From positions 1-64,000 of the forward strand of contig NZ_SRPF01000007.1 of assembly GCF_004785685.1 (NCBI RefSeq): a stretch of 64,000 nt of DNA. Direction: 5' to 3'. Source of the stretch: Marinobacter confluentis (GTDB lineage Bacteria; Pseudomonadota; Gammaproteobacteria; Pseudomonadales; Oleiphilaceae). The translations under genes and the position numbers were made by a program. Shown piece by piece: positions 17,207-31,163 of this stretch (positions within the stretch are counted from its first letter, which is position 1; each line of letters begins with the position of its first letter). Below the pieces are notes generated by a model. It did no database searches and was not told the origin of the DNA. It saw only the letters and a list, made by a program, of their open reading frames with translations.

Positions 17207-18943
17207 GTGTCCGAGCAACGGAAGACAGGATTGGGGCAAAGACTGCTCGCGGGGCTAGAGGCCTGGCGATACGGCACCGTTCTGAGTGTTTTCCTGCTGG
17301 TTATTGCGGCACTGGCCTGGCGCCTTGTGGATTTGCACGTGGTGGACCAGGAATTTCTTCGTCAGCAGGGGGATGTAAGAACCATCCGGGTGGAACAGAT
17401 AGATGCCCATCGTGGTGTGGTTACCGACCGTTATGGCGAATCCCTGGCGGTGAGTACTCCGGTTCAGACTGTCTGGGCTAACCCTTCGGAAGTGTCCGCC
17501 GACGATCCAAGGCTGACCGCTGTTGCCCGGGCTCTGGGGCTCCGTGAGGGTGAGTTCCGGGCGCGGTTGCGGAAATATGCGAGCCGGGAATTCATCTACC
17601 TGCGCCGCAAGATCCAGCCGGAGCTGGCCAGGCAGGTTATGGATATTGGTACCCCGGGTATATACAGCCGCCAGGAATACCGTCGGTATTACCCGGCAGG
17701 CGAGGTTGCCTCCCATGTGGTCGGCTTTACCAATATTGATGAGTTCGGCCAGGAAGGCGTCGAGCTTGCCTATAACAGCTGGTTAAGCGGCGAGCGCGGC
17801 AAGAAACGGGTGCTCAAGGACAATCGTGGCCGTGTCATCAAGGACCTGACGCTGATTCGTGACGCCAAGCCCGGCAAGAGCCTGGCGTTGAGTATTGATC
17901 TTCGCCTGCAATATCTGGCCTACCGGGAACTCAAGGCGGTTGTCAGCGCTCACAATGCCAGAGGCGGAACTCTGGTCATGCTGGATGTGGATTCTGGTGA
18001 GGTGCTGGCCATGGTGAACCAGGGGTCCTACAACCCCAATGACCGCACCCAGTTGAGCCCCGATCGCCTTCGCAACAAAGCCATCACTGACCTGTTCGAG
18101 CCAGGTTCTACCATGAAGCCAATATCCATGGCTGCGGCACTGGAGTCCGGCCGATACACAGCCAGCTCCACAATTGATACAGCGCCCGGTTTTCGGCGCT
18201 TTGGTCGTTTTACCATTCGCGACCACCGCAATTATGGGGTGATCGACCTGACGGACGTAATCGCCAAGTCGAGCAATGTGGGCATCAGCAAGATTGCCAC
18301 GGACCTGGGCGGCGATGTCATTCGCGACATGTATGCCCGGCTGGGCCTGGGCCAGCCCACGGGTATCGGGTTTCCTGGCGAGGCTGTCGGCGTGCTGCCC
18401 GCACCGCCGAAATGGCGTCCGGTCGAAGAGGCCACCCTGTCATACGGTTACGGAATGAGCGTCAATGCTCTGCAACTGGCCCAGGCCTACATGGTTCTGG
18501 CCAATGGCGGTATCCGGTACCCCCTCAGCCTGCTCAAGGTCGAGCAGAAACCCGTTGGCCAGCGGGTGCTTTCAGAAGAGGTAGCCTTCGACGTGCGCCA
18601 GATGCTGCGGGAAGTGGTTGAGAACGGCACCGGCAAACGGGCACAGCCAGGATTCTATTCCGCCGGTGGCAAAACCGGCACCGTCCACCTGGTTGGCAAG
18701 GACGGCTATGAAGACAGTCAGTACAAGGCCATTTTTGCAGGTATGGCCCCGATTGATGATCCAAGAATCGTTACTGTGGTTGCCGTAGATGCGCCCCAGT
18801 CCGGAGAATACTACGGTGGCGAAGTGGCTGCCCCGGTGTTTGCAAGGGTAATGGGTGGCGCGTTACGGCTGCTGAATGTCAAACCGGAACTGGAACTGGG
18901 GCAGGCCAAAGGCGCTGCACCGGTACCCGGTGAGCGGGGTTAG
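17207..18943 (+). CDS. ftsI: Peptidoglycan D,D-transpeptidase FtsI (PBP3)
   Basis: FtsI is the septal transpeptidase that crosslinks peptidoglycan with FtsW. One N-terminal membrane helix (~residues 24-42) precedes the PBP dimerisation domain. Catalytic motifs are S-x-x-K in EPGSTMK (nucleophile ~Ser301), S-x-N in KSSNVG (~356) and KTG in GGKTGTV (~488). I prefer the GTG at 17207, with GGAAGG nine bases upstream; the GTG at 17198 overlaps that ribosome site. The resulting 578 residues are close to E. coli (588). The gene is four bases from murE. Confidence 0.96.
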   Translation: MSEQRKTGLGQRLLAGLEAWRYGTVLSVFLLVIAALAWRLVDLHVVDQEFLRQQGDVRTIRVEQIDAHRGVVTDRYGESLAVSTPVQTVWANPSEVSADDPRLTAVARALGLREGEFRARLRKYASREFIYLRRKIQPELARQVMDIGTPGIYSRQEYRRYYPAGEVASHVVGFTNIDEFGQEGVELAYNSWLSGERGKKRVLKDNRGRVIKDLTLIRDAKPGKSLALSIDLRLQYLAYRELKAVVSAHNARGGTLVMLDVDSGEVLAMVNQGSYNPNDRTQLSPDRLRNKAITDLFEPGSTMKPISMAAALESGRYTASSTIDTAPGFRRFGRFTIRDHRNYGVIDLTDVIAKSSNVGISKIATDLGGDVIRDMYARLGLGQPTGIGFPGEAVGVLPAPPKWRPVEEATLSYGYGMSVNALQLAQAYMVLANGGIRYPLSLLKVEQKPVGQRVLSEEVAFDVRQMLREVVENGTGKRAQPGFYSAGGKTGTVHLVGKDGYEDSQYKAIFAGMAPIDDPRIVTVVAVDAPQSGEYYGGEVAAPVFARVMGGALRLLNVKPELELGQAKGAAPVPGERG

Positions 18944-18947
18944 GGTC

Positions 18948-20432
18948 ATGTGCATGACATCACTCAGCACTCTGCTTCAGGGGATTGCGTCTGTACCCTC
19001 TGTATTTGATGTGACGATCCACGGATTGAAAACGGACAGCCGAAAAGTGGCCGCCGGAGATGCATTTGTGGCGCTTTCCGGGACGCTGACGCCCGCAGAT
19101 CACTATCTGGGCGATGCCATTGCGGCCGGCGCTACGGCGATTCTGCTGGAATCAGCCGAGGCCGGGGAATGCTCCGAGATAAGCGGTGTGCTTGTGGTGC
19201 CGGTACCGAACCTGAAAGCCAGGCTGGGGAAAATCGCGGACCGTTTCTATGAGCATCCTTCCCAGCGATTGCGCCTGGTGGGAATTACCGGCACCAATGG
19301 CAAAACCTCGGTGTCCCATTACATTGCAAGGTTGCTTCAGGAAACCGGCACCCCTTGCGGGGTGATTGGCACCCTGGGTTATGGCATGCCCGACGCACTA
19401 CAGGATGCCTCCCACACCACCCCGGATGTTGTCCAGATCAACGGCGTGCTGTCTCGCATTATTGCCCAGGGTGGCAGGGCTGCCGCCATGGAAGTGTCGT
19501 CACACGCCCTGGATCAGGGCCGTGTTGATGGTCTGACCATGACCGGTGCGGTATTCACCAATCTGACCCGGGACCATCTGGACTACCACGGTTCAATGGA
19601 AGCCTACGGCGCAGCCAAAGCAAAGCTGTTTGCCCGGGAAGAGCTCCATTTTGCAGTCATCAACTTCGATGATCCCTTCGGCCGACAGCTCTATGAGCAA
19701 CTGGACGGTAAGTGTGATCGGGTCCGGTACAGCCTGCACGAGGCCCAGACCGAGTTGTGGCTCACGCAGATTGATCAGACCAATGGCGGCTTTACTGCGT
19801 CAGTGGATGGCCTCTGGGGTGCCTTTGATTTCTCTGCGTCGATTCTCGGCAGCTTCAATGTCAGCAATCTGCTCGCAGCTATCGCGACGGCGCTGAGCCT
19901 GGGTGTGCCTGTTGAGCGAATCCAGTCTGCGGTTGAACGGCTGGCGCCGCCGCCCGGCAGATTGGAGCCTTTCACTGGCGCCAACGGCGTTAGGGTAGTC
20001 GTTGATTATGCCCACACGGCGGATGCGCTGAGTAATGCGCTGGGGGCTTTGCGGCCCCATGTCACCGGCAGACTGATCTGTGTGTTCGGGTGCGGCGGTG
20101 ACCGGGATAGCGGTAAACGGCCGGACATGGCCGCCGAAGCTGAGCGTGGTGCTGACGTGGTTTTTGTGACTGATGACAACCCCCGCAGCGAAGATCCGAC
20201 GGTGATCACGGATCAGATACTGAAAGGTTTCAAGGCTCCGGAGCGTGTGGCGGTGATTCACGATCGCGCGGAAGCCATTCGCCAGGCCATCGCGATGGCT
20301 AAGCCCGGAGATATCGTGCTGATTGCTGGCAAGGGTCACGAAGCCTGGCAGGAAATCTCAGGCCAGCGGATTCCATTCAGTGATGCCGGGCAGGTTCGCC
20401 ACGCGCTATCGCTGAACGGAGGTGTCGCATGA
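18948..20432 (+). CDS. murE: UDP-MurNAc-tripeptide synthetase, meso-diaminopimelate-adding
   Basis: MurE adds meso-diaminopimelate to UDP-MurNAc-L-Ala-D-Glu. The ATP loop GTNGKTS is at ~115-121 and the carbamylated-lysine region follows. DNPRSEDP (~410-417) is the specificity motif for meso-DAP rather than lysine, which fits a Gram-negative wall. I use the ATG at 18948 (494 residues, E. coli has 495); an ATG two codons further on is equally possible. The 4-base overlap with murF (ATGA) indicates coupling. Confidence 0.97.
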   Translation: MCMTSLSTLLQGIASVPSVFDVTIHGLKTDSRKVAAGDAFVALSGTLTPADHYLGDAIAAGATAILLESAEAGECSEISGVLVVPVPNLKARLGKIADRFYEHPSQRLRLVGITGTNGKTSVSHYIARLLQETGTPCGVIGTLGYGMPDALQDASHTTPDVVQINGVLSRIIAQGGRAAAMEVSSHALDQGRVDGLTMTGAVFTNLTRDHLDYHGSMEAYGAAKAKLFAREELHFAVINFDDPFGRQLYEQLDGKCDRVRYSLHEAQTELWLTQIDQTNGGFTASVDGLWGAFDFSASILGSFNVSNLLAAIATALSLGVPVERIQSAVERLAPPPGRLEPFTGANGVRVVVDYAHTADALSNALGALRPHVTGRLICVFGCGGDRDSGKRPDMAAEAERGADVVFVTDDNPRSEDPTVITDQILKGFKAPERVAVIHDRAEAIRQAIAMAKPGDIVLIAGKGHEAWQEISGQRIPFSDAGQVRHALSLNGGVA

Positions 20433-21820
20433 TATCCACCTTCTCTTTGCAACAGGCTCTGGCCTGGGTTGGCGGCCAGCCTTCAGGGCCATGGCAGGGC
20501 GACCTGAAATTTTCAGGCGTCTCCACGGATACCCGCCAACTTGGCAAGGGCGATCTTTTCGTGGCGATTCGAGGCGAACATTTCGATGGACACCGTTTCA
20601 TTGAACGTGCCCGCCAGTCTGGCGCGGTTGCCGCCGTTGTTGATAGTCCTGATTCGGCGGTTGATCTGCCGCAGATTGTGGTGCCAGACACCGTTAATGC
20701 GCTGGCTGCAATTGCTGGTGGTCATCGGGATCACAGCGCCGCGCGATTTGTCGCGGTGACGGGTAGTAGCGGTAAAACCACCGTGAGGGAAATGGTTGCG
20801 GCCATTCTTGCACAGATGGGTAAAACCCTCGCAACCGAAGGCAACCTGAATAACCACATCGGCGTTCCACTGACGCTCTTCCGGCTTGCGCCTGAGCACA
20901 GGTATGCCGCTATCGAGCTGGGCGCCAGCGGCCTGGGCGAAATTGCCCACACGGTTGCCATTGTCAGGCCTGATGTCGCCATTCTGACCAATGCCGGTGA
21001 GGCCCATCTGGAAGGCTTTGGAAGCTACGAGAACATCGTTCAGGCCAAGGGCGAAATTATTGACGGGCTGTCGGATAACGGGGTTGCCGTTCTGAATCTT
21101 GATGATCCGGCTTTTGATCAGTGGCGCAAGCGGGCGGGCCAGCGCCGCGTTCGGTCTGTCAGCGGGCAAGGCCGGCGTGATGCGGATTTCCGCCCGACAG
21201 ACGTGCAGATTGATGGGCCCGAGCTCCAGTTTACCGCCCAGGGCCCCAATGGCTGGCAGTGCGATATCCGCCTGTCGCTCCAGGGCGAGCACAATATCGC
21301 CAATGCCCTGATGGCCATCGCCGCAACACAGGCAGTAGGCGCTTCCGACGACGCCATTCAGCGGGGACTGTCTGGCCTTCAGCCCTTCAAGGGCCGTTTG
21401 CAGACGCTCAAGCTTGCACCGGGTCTGACGGTAATCGATGACAGCTATAACGCCAATCCCGCATCAATGAAAGCAGCAATCAGAGTCCTGGCGTCGCACC
21501 CGGGTTCGCGCTCAGCCATCCTCGGTGCCATGGCCGAGCTTGGTCAGGATGCGCAGGCCATGCATCGGGATGTGGCCGCATTCGCCCGCGCCCAGGGTAT
21601 CGACCGCCTGCTGGTCGTTGGCAGTGGTTGCGAAGGTTACGTGGAAGGGTTTGGAGCTGCCGCCGAGGTGTGTTCCAGCCACGATGATGCCGTAGAGCGT
21701 CTGTTCTCCCGCAGTGCTGAATCACAGACGGTACTGGTCAAAGGTTCTCGAAGTTCTGCCATGGATCTCGTGGTAGAGGGAATAAAACAAAAGGTGGATA
21801 ACGCATGCTGCTCTGGCTGA
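20429..21820 (+). CDS. murF: UDP-MurNAc-tripeptide D-alanyl-D-alanine ligase
   Basis: MurF adds the D-Ala-D-Ala dipeptide, completing the UDP-MurNAc-pentapeptide in the cytoplasm. The Mur ligase P-loop [12 protein letters not shown] lies at ~111-122, the central domain has [10 protein letters not shown] (~142-151), and the C-terminal domain has [15 protein letters not shown]. The 463 residues match the usual length. It overlaps murE by four bases, and mraY begins 16 bases before its end, so the genes are tightly packed. Confidence 0.97.
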   Translation: MISTFSLQQALAWVGGQPSGPWQGDLKFSGVSTDTRQLGKGDLFVAIRGEHFDGHRFIERARQSGAVAAVVDSPDSAVDLPQIVVPDTVNALAAIAGGHRDHSAARFVAVTGSSGKTTVREMVAAILAQMGKTLATEGNLNNHIGVPLTLFRLAPEHRYAAIELGASGLGEIAHTVAIVRPDVAILTNAGEAHLEGFGSYENIVQAKGEIIDGLSDNGVAVLNLDDPAFDQWRKRAGQRRVRSVSGQGRRDADFRPTDVQIDGPELQFTAQGPNGWQCDIRLSLQGEHNIANALMAIAATQAVGASDDAIQRGLSGLQPFKGRLQTLKLAPGLTVIDDSYNANPASMKAAIRVLASHPGSRSAILGAMAELGQDAQAMHRDVAAFARAQGIDRLLVVGSGCEGYVEGFGAAAEVCSSHDDAVERLFSRSAESQTVLVKGSRSSAMDLVVEGIKQKVDNACCSG

Positions 21821-22890
21821 CAGGGGTTCTATCAGAATATTTCACCGCGCTGACGGTATTCCAGTACCTGACCCTCAGAGGTATTTTTGGAGTGCTGACG
21901 GCGCTGCTGATTTCGCTTCTGATCGGTCCTTTCATGATCCGCAAGCTGAGCCAGTACCAGATTGGCCAGGCAGTCAGGGACGATGGCCCGCAGACACACC
22001 TGAGCAAGGCGGGTACACCGACCATGGGCGGTGCGCTGATTCTGGTGGCCGTTGGTGTCAGCACCCTGTTATGGGCAGACCTGACCAATCGCTACGTCTG
22101 GATAACCCTTCTGGTCACACTGCTGTTTGGCGCCGTTGGCTGGGTGGACGACTACCGCAAAGTGGTAGAGCGTAACCCGCGCGGGCTGCCCGGTCGCTGG
22201 AAATATTTCTGGCAGTCGCTGATCGGCGCGGTTGCCGCTATCGCACTGTTCTGGAGCTCAGCGCTGCCCCAGGAAACGTCACTGTACGTGCCCTTCTTCA
22301 AGAATGTGTCGCTGACACTTGGCCCCGTTCTATTCGTGCTGCTGAGCTACTTCGTGATTGTGGGCAGCAGCAACGCCGTCAACCTGACCGACGGCCTCGA
22401 CGGCCTCGCGATCATGCCAACCGTCATGGTGGCAGCGGCCCTGGGTATTTTTGCCTATGTGTCTGGCCACGCCCAGTTTGCCGATTACCTGCTGATTCCC
22501 CATCTGCCCGGCACCGGTGAACTGATTGTTTTCTGCGGCGCTCTGGTGGGCGCGGGGCTCGGTTTTCTCTGGTTTAACACCTATCCCGCCCAGGTTTTTA
22601 TGGGCGACGTGGGCGCGCTGGCGCTGGGAGCTGCGCTCGGTGTTGTTGCTGTTATCGTCCGCCAGGAAATTGTGCTGTTCATCATGGGCGGCGTGTTCGT
22701 CATGGAAACCATTTCGGTGATCCTGCAGGTGGCTTCATTCCGCCTGACCGGTCGGCGGATATTCCGGATGGCACCGCTGCATCATCATTTTGAATTGAAA
22801 GGCTGGCCAGAGCCGCGCGTGATCGTGCGCTTCTGGGTTATCACCGTTGTACTGGTACTGGTTGGTCTTGCCAGCCTCAAACTGAGATAG
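21805..22890 (+). CDS. mraY: Phospho-N-acetylmuramoyl-pentapeptide-transferase
   Basis: MraY is an integral membrane enzyme that transfers phospho-MurNAc-pentapeptide to undecaprenyl phosphate, making lipid I. The 361 residues equal E. coli within one. Ten membrane helices are expected. Catalytic signatures visible are KAGTPTMGG (~69-77), the Asp pair in GWVDDYRKV (~112-120), [13 protein letters not shown] (~190-202) and [13 protein letters not shown] (~322-334). The start lies inside the end of murF. Confidence 0.97.
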   Translation: MLLWLTGVLSEYFTALTVFQYLTLRGIFGVLTALLISLLIGPFMIRKLSQYQIGQAVRDDGPQTHLSKAGTPTMGGALILVAVGVSTLLWADLTNRYVWITLLVTLLFGAVGWVDDYRKVVERNPRGLPGRWKYFWQSLIGAVAAIALFWSSALPQETSLYVPFFKNVSLTLGPVLFVLLSYFVIVGSSNAVNLTDGLDGLAIMPTVMVAAALGIFAYVSGHAQFADYLLIPHLPGTGELIVFCGALVGAGLGFLWFNTYPAQVFMGDVGALALGAALGVVAVIVRQEIVLFIMGGVFVMETISVILQVASFRLTGRRIFRMAPLHHHFELKGWPEPRVIVRFWVITVVLVLVGLASLKLR

Positions 22891-22905
22891 GGAATCGCAA
22901 TCGCC

Positions 22906-24264
22906 ATGGGTTTGATCGCTTCAGATCGTAGAACGCTGGTTGTAGGGCTCGGTAACACCGGGCTTTCCTGCGTTCGCTATCTGTGTGAACAGGGGCGGGA
23001 ACTGGCCGTTGCTGACAATCGGTCGGAGCCGCCTGGACTGAAGGAGCTGCGTGCGCAGTATCCGGATGTGCCCGTGTATCTTGGCGAATTCGACCCCGAC
23101 ACCTTCTCCGGCTTTAACGAACTGGTGGTCAGCCCTGGCGTCAGCATTGCCGAGCCTGCCATTCGTGCCGCTGTGGACAAGGGCGCATTGGTCCGAGGGG
23201 ATATCGACCTGTTCGCGGAAGCGGCAGACGCGCCGATTATTGCGATTACCGGTTCCAACGGTAAAACCACGGTGACCACGCTGGTGGGCGAGATGGCGAA
23301 GGCGGCTGGCCGCAAAGTGGCTGTCGGCGGCAACATCGGTACGCCGGCGCTGGAACTGTTGGGCAAGGGCGCCGAGCTTTACGTGCTGGAACTGTCCAGC
23401 TTCCAGTTGGAAACCACTCACGAGCTGAACGCTCTGGCGGCCACGGTTCTGAACGTGTCCGACGACCACATGGACCGTTATGCCACCAAGATGGATTACT
23501 TCCAGGCCAAGCAGCGGATCTTCAACGGCTGCCAGAACGCCATCGTCAACCTGGATGATGCCCTAAGCACGCCCATGGCAAGGGATAGCCTGCGATTCCT
23601 GTGCTTCGGTTTTCATCGGGTCAACCCGGAAACTTTCAGCACCCGCGATGATGAGCAGGGCACCTGGATCACCTTCGGCTTCGATAATCTGCTGCTGGCG
23701 GATGAGTTCGGGCTGCTTGGGCGTCACAACATCAGCAACGTAATGGCGGCGTTGGCACTCGGCCATGCCGCCGGTCTGCCAATGGATGTGATGCTGGAAA
23801 CCGCTAGAAACTTCAAGGGCCTGCCGCACCGTTGTGAGTGGGTTCGCCGGGTTAATGACATCGACTACATCAATGATTCCAAGGGCACCAACGTGGGCGC
23901 GACCGCAGCCGCCATTGAAAGTCTGGTGCCAAAAAACGGAAAGATCGTGCTGATTGCCGGCGGCGATGGCAAGGGTGCTGATTTCTCCCCCCTGGCGGAA
24001 CCGGTGGCCAGGCACTGTCGGTCAGCCATTCTGATTGGCAAGGATGCCGGGCGCATTGCCGACGCGCTGGGCAAATTTGCCACTATTGTTCGGAAAGATT
24101 CCCTGGCGGACGCCGTCGCCACGGCCGCCAATACCGCTTTGCCTGGTGACCGGGTACTGCTGTCGCCGGCTTGCGCAAGTTTTGACATGTTCCGCGATTA
24201 CACGGATCGCGGCGATCAGTTCCGGAGACTGGTTAGCGAACTGGCAGAGGGGGCGGTGCAATGA
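22906..24264 (+). CDS. murD: UDP-MurNAc-L-alanine:D-glutamate ligase
   Basis: MurD adds D-glutamate to UDP-MurNAc-L-Ala. The N-terminal Rossmann domain begins LVVGLGNTGLSCVRYL (~11-26), the ATP loop is TGSNGKTTVTTLV (~115-127), and INDSKGTNVGAT (~322-333) and GGDGKGADF (~348-356) mark the central and C-terminal domains. The length of 452 residues is typical. It follows mraY by 15 bases and overlaps ftsW by four. Confidence 0.97.
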   Translation: MGLIASDRRTLVVGLGNTGLSCVRYLCEQGRELAVADNRSEPPGLKELRAQYPDVPVYLGEFDPDTFSGFNELVVSPGVSIAEPAIRAAVDKGALVRGDIDLFAEAADAPIIAITGSNGKTTVTTLVGEMAKAAGRKVAVGGNIGTPALELLGKGAELYVLELSSFQLETTHELNALAATVLNVSDDHMDRYATKMDYFQAKQRIFNGCQNAIVNLDDALSTPMARDSLRFLCFGFHRVNPETFSTRDDEQGTWITFGFDNLLLADEFGLLGRHNISNVMAALALGHAAGLPMDVMLETARNFKGLPHRCEWVRRVNDIDYINDSKGTNVGATAAAIESLVPKNGKIVLIAGGDGKGADFSPLAEPVARHCRSAILIGKDAGRIADALGKFATIVRKDSLADAVATAANTALPGDRVLLSPACASFDMFRDYTDRGDQFRRLVSELAEGAVQ

Positions 24265-25463
24265 GTGCTGGTATGACCCTCAGCCACAGAGCCAGTGTTT
24301 TCAGTGATCTGCGCCCACTGCCGATGCTGATCATCAGTTCTGCCGCGTTGCTGGTTCTGGGTATCGTGATGATCTCATCAGCGTCCATGGACATAGCCGC
24401 CGAAACCGTGGGCAACAGCTACCACTATGTGATCCGGCAGCTTATTTTCGCCGGCATTGGTTGCGTGTTTGCGCTGGTGGCGGTGAATGTTCCCATTTCA
24501 TGGTGGGAGCGCAGCGGCTGGCTGCTTCTGGGTATTGGCATGCTGTCACTGCTGCTGGTGTTGACGCCACTCGGGCATACGGTGAATGGCTCGACGCGCT
24601 GGATTCCTTTCGGCCTGTTCAATGTTCAGGTCTCGGAAATCGCCAAGCTCTGCCTGATTGCCTACCTGGCGGGCTATGTCGTGCGCCGCCGTGATGAATT
24701 GCTGAACACCTGGGCTGGTTTCCTGAAACCAATAGCCGTGCTTGGACTGGCGTCGGTGTTGCTCGTGATTGAGCCGGACTTTGGCGCCACCGTGGTGCTG
24801 GTTGCAGCGGCGGCCGGGATGATCTTCCTCAGCGGGGTCAGGCTCAGCCGGTTCATGCCATTGATTGGTGTTCTGGTGGTGCTGGGTGCCGCCCTGATTC
24901 TGACCCAGCCCTATCGCCTCAAACGGGTTGTCAGCTATCTGGACCCCTGGAAAGACCAGTTTGATTCAGGCTACCAGTTGACCCAGTCCCTGATCGCTTT
25001 TGGTCGCGGCGACTGGGCCGGAACCGGCCTGGGCAACTCGGTGCAAAAGCTGTTTTACCTGCCGGAAGCCCACACCGACTTCATTTTTGCCATCATCGCA
25101 GAAGAGTTCGGCTTGCTGGGTTCGCTGCTGGTGCTCGCACTCTTTACTGTCCTTGTGGTTTCCGGCTTTGTGATTGCCCGCAAGGCCGAAAAAGCGGACA
25201 TGCCGTTTGCCGCCTGTTTCGCCTACGGCATCACCCTGCTGATTGGGCTACAGGCAAGTATCAATATGTCCGTGAGCACAGGACTGCTGCCTACCAAGGG
25301 GCTGACCCTGCCACTGGTGAGCTACGGCGGCTCCAGCCTGATGATCACGGCCGTGTGCATCGGTGTGCTTATTCGTGTCGACATGGAACGGGTCGACCGG
25401 GAGAACTCCGGCAAAGCTTCAGAGCCTGCGGCGAAACCTCGCGGAGGTGCCTCCTATGACTGA
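24261..25463 (+). CDS. ftsW: Septal peptidoglycan glycosyltransferase FtsW
   Basis: FtsW is the SEDS-family glycosyltransferase that polymerises lipid II at the septum together with FtsI. The 400 residues contain about ten membrane helices. SEDS signatures visible are GSTRWIPFGLFNVQVSEIAK (~111-130), PDFGATVVL (~173-181), LPEAHTDFIFAIIAEEFG (~269-286) and LPLVSYGGSS near the C-terminus. It overlaps murD by four bases (ATGA) and its end overlaps murG by eight. Confidence 0.97.
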   Translation: MSAGMTLSHRASVFSDLRPLPMLIISSAALLVLGIVMISSASMDIAAETVGNSYHYVIRQLIFAGIGCVFALVAVNVPISWWERSGWLLLGIGMLSLLLVLTPLGHTVNGSTRWIPFGLFNVQVSEIAKLCLIAYLAGYVVRRRDELLNTWAGFLKPIAVLGLASVLLVIEPDFGATVVLVAAAAGMIFLSGVRLSRFMPLIGVLVVLGAALILTQPYRLKRVVSYLDPWKDQFDSGYQLTQSLIAFGRGDWAGTGLGNSVQKLFYLPEAHTDFIFAIIAEEFGLLGSLLVLALFTVLVVSGFVIARKAEKADMPFAACFAYGITLLIGLQASINMSVSTGLLPTKGLTLPLVSYGGSSLMITAVCIGVLIRVDMERVDRENSGKASEPAAKPRGGASYD

Positions 25464-26533
25464 TGAGAGGCGCTTTCTGATGATGGCAGGCGGCACCGGC
25501 GGTCATGTATTCCCGGCGCTTGCAACCGCTCGCATGCTGCAGAGCAAGGGACATGAGGTTTTCTGGCTGGGTTCCGCAGGGGGCATGGAAGAGCGCCTGA
25601 TCTCCGAAACCGATATTCCACTTGCGGTCATTCAGGTCTCTGGCCTGCGTGGCAAGGGCAAACTGGCGCTGCTGTTGGCTCCCTTCAGATTGATGCGTGC
25701 CCTCGGCCAGGCCTTCCAGGAAATTCGCCGTATTCGGCCCCAGTGCGTGGTTGGCATGGGCGGTTTTGTTACCGGGCCCGGTGGCGTTGCTGCCTGGCTG
25801 ACCAAGACCCCGTTGGTGATACATGAACAGAATGCCATCGCCGGCATGACCAACCGCCTGCTGGTGCGTTTCGCCCACACTGTGCTGGAGGCCTTCCCGG
25901 GTAGCTATGGCCAGAACGTGGTGACCCGCTGCACCGGCAACCCGGTGCGGCAGGATCTGGCGGCCTTGCCGTTACCGGCGGATCGGCTGGCGGGGCGCTC
26001 CGGAGCTCTGCGGTTGCTGGTTGTGGGTGGCAGCCTGGGCGCCCAGGTATTCAACCAGATGGTGCCTCAGGCCCTGGCGCTAATGCCGGACACTGACCGG
26101 CCGACCGTACGGCATCAGTGCGGTGAAAAGAATCTGGATGCAGCAAAAGCGTCTTACCAGGCGCAAAAGGTAGAAGCTGATGTTCAGCCTTTTATCAAAG
26201 ATATGGCCGAAGCTTATGAATGGGCGGACATCGTGGTTTGTCGAGCCGGTGCCCTCACGGTCTCAGAGCTTTGCGTGGCAGGCACCGGCGCGATACTGGT
26301 GCCTTTCCCCCATGCCGTAGACGACCACCAGACCCAGAACGCCCAGCAGATGGTGAAAGCGGGCGGTGCCATTCTGATTCCGCAGCCGAAGCTGACCGCG
26401 GAATCCCTGGCGCAGACCCTGACCGGGCTGGCCCAGGACCGAAACCGAATTCTTGAGATGGCGACAGCGGCGAAAACGCTGGCTCGCCCGGACGCGACGG
26501 AGAGAGTTGTGAATTACTGTCTGGAGGCTGCCA

Positions 26534-26541
<8 letters not shown>
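25456..26541 (+). CDS. murG: UDP-GlcNAc--lipid I N-acetylglucosaminyltransferase
   Basis: MurG transfers GlcNAc to lipid I on the inner membrane surface to make lipid II. It is a GT-B fold enzyme of 361 residues. Visible motifs are [15 protein letters not shown] (~9-23), [13 protein letters not shown] (~97-109), [13 protein letters not shown] (~120-132) and the donor-binding [11 protein letters not shown] plus [15 protein letters not shown] chose the ATG at 25456, preceded by GGAGGTG, which starts the canonical N-terminus; it lies inside the end of ftsW. The end overlaps murC by eight bases. Confidence 0.97.
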
Positions 26542-29796
<3,255 letters not shown>

Positions 29797-29832
29797 AAAC
29801 GATAAATTCAGACCTACGGTTTGGTGGTACGC

Positions 29833-31068
29833 ATGTCATCGGTTGAAACGGAAAACATGATTGTCGGCCTCGATATCGGAACCTCGAAAGTGGTTGCGAT
29901 TGTTGGCAAGCGCAAAATGGATGGGACCATCGAAGTGGTGGGCATCGGGTCACACCCGTCCCGCGGGCTTAAACGCGGAGTGGTTGTGAATATCGAGACC
30001 ACGGTGCAGGCCATACAGCGAGCGGTGGAAGAAGCCGAGCTGATGGCCGGATGCCGGATTCACTCGGTTTATGCCGGCATCGCGGGCAGCCATATCAAAA
30101 GCCTGAATTCTCACGGGATTGTGGCGATTCGCGACCGGGAAGTAACCCAGGCGGATATCGACCGGGTTATTGATGCCGCGCAGGCGGTCGCGATACCGGC
30201 GGATCAGAAGATTCTGCACATTCTGCCCCAGGAGTTCGTGATTGACAGCCAGGAAGGCATCAAGGAGCCCATGGGCATGTCTGGCGTTCGCCTGGAGGCC
30301 AAGGTGCATCTGGTGACCTGTGCGGTGAATGCGGCCCAGAACATTGAAAAATGTGTGAAGCGCTGTGGCCTGGAAGTGGACGACATCATTCTGGAGCAGC
30401 TGGCGTCCAGCCACGCCATCCTGACCGAAGATGAAAAAGAGCTCGGTGTCTGCGTGGTGGATATCGGCGGTGGCACCACGGATATCGCGGTCTTCACCGG
30501 CGGTGCCATCCGTCACACCTCAGTGATTCCGATTGCCGGTGACCAGGTGACCAATGACATCGCCATGGCCCTGCGCACACCCACCCAGAACGCTGAAGAA
30601 ATCAAGATCAAGTACGCCTGTGCCCTGACGCAGCTGGCCGGCGCGGACGAAACCATCAAGGTGCCCAGTGTGGGTGACCGGGCGCCCCGGGATCTTTCCC
30701 GTCAGGCCCTGGCTGAAGTGGTGGAACCGCGGTACGAAGAGCTGTTCACCCTGGTGCAGTCAGAATTGCGCCGTTCGGGATTCGAAGACCTGATCCCGGC
30801 TGGCGTCGTGATTACGGGCGGTTCCTCCACCATGGAAGGTGTGGTGGAACTGGCCGAGGAAATCTTCCACATGCCGGTAAGGCTTGCCTGTCCGCAGGCG
30901 GTGTCCGGCATGACGGAAGTGGTCAACAACCCGATTTACGCCACCGGCGTGGGACTGTTGATCCATGGCTTCCGCCAGATGGATCTTGGCCGGGCGCCGG
31001 CAATGAAGGGCGAGGATGCGCCCTCGTTGTTTGAACGCATGAAGAGCTGGTTTACCGGTCATTTCTGA
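29833..31068 (+). CDS. ftsA: Cell division protein FtsA
   Basis: FtsA is the actin-like ATPase that tethers FtsZ filaments to the membrane. The phosphate-1 motif VGLDIGTSKVVAIVGK (~11-26), the phosphate-2 motif VVDIGGGTTDIAVF (~203-216) and the adenosine motif VITGGSSTMEGV (~321-332) are intact. The C-terminus FERMKSWFTGHF is the amphipathic membrane-targeting helix. I use the ATG at 29833 (411 residues); a TTG 12 bases upstream is less likely. The 95-base gap to ftsZ is the largest inside the cluster. Confidence 0.97.
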   Translation: MSSVETENMIVGLDIGTSKVVAIVGKRKMDGTIEVVGIGSHPSRGLKRGVVVNIETTVQAIQRAVEEAELMAGCRIHSVYAGIAGSHIKSLNSHGIVAIRDREVTQADIDRVIDAAQAVAIPADQKILHILPQEFVIDSQEGIKEPMGMSGVRLEAKVHLVTCAVNAAQNIEKCVKRCGLEVDDIILEQLASSHAILTEDEKELGVCVVDIGGGTTDIAVFTGGAIRHTSVIPIAGDQVTNDIAMALRTPTQNAEEIKIKYACALTQLAGADETIKVPSVGDRAPRDLSRQALAEVVEPRYEELFTLVQSELRRSGFEDLIPAGVVITGGSSTMEGVVELAEEIFHMPVRLACPQAVSGMTEVVNNPIYATGVGLLIHGFRQMDLGRAPAMKGEDAPSLFERMKSWFTGHF

Positions 31069-31118
31069 CGGTTGCCTTAATAGAAAAATGAAGGTTCTCG
31101 AAGATCAAAATCTCGAAA

Positions 31119-31140
31119 ATCGGTTTCAAAGAAAACCGAT
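31119..31140 (+). promoter_or_regulatory. Hairpin in the ftsZ leader
   Basis: ATCGGTTT (31119-31126) and AAACCGAT (31133-31140) form a perfect 8-bp stem with a CAAAGA loop, ending 24 bases before the ftsZ ATG and 11 bases before the AAGGAG ribosome site. It has no T-run, so it is not a terminator. It could affect mRNA processing or stability between ftsA and ftsZ; that is inference. Confidence 0.45.
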
Positions 31141-31163
31141 AAACCGCACGAAGGAGTAGGGGA

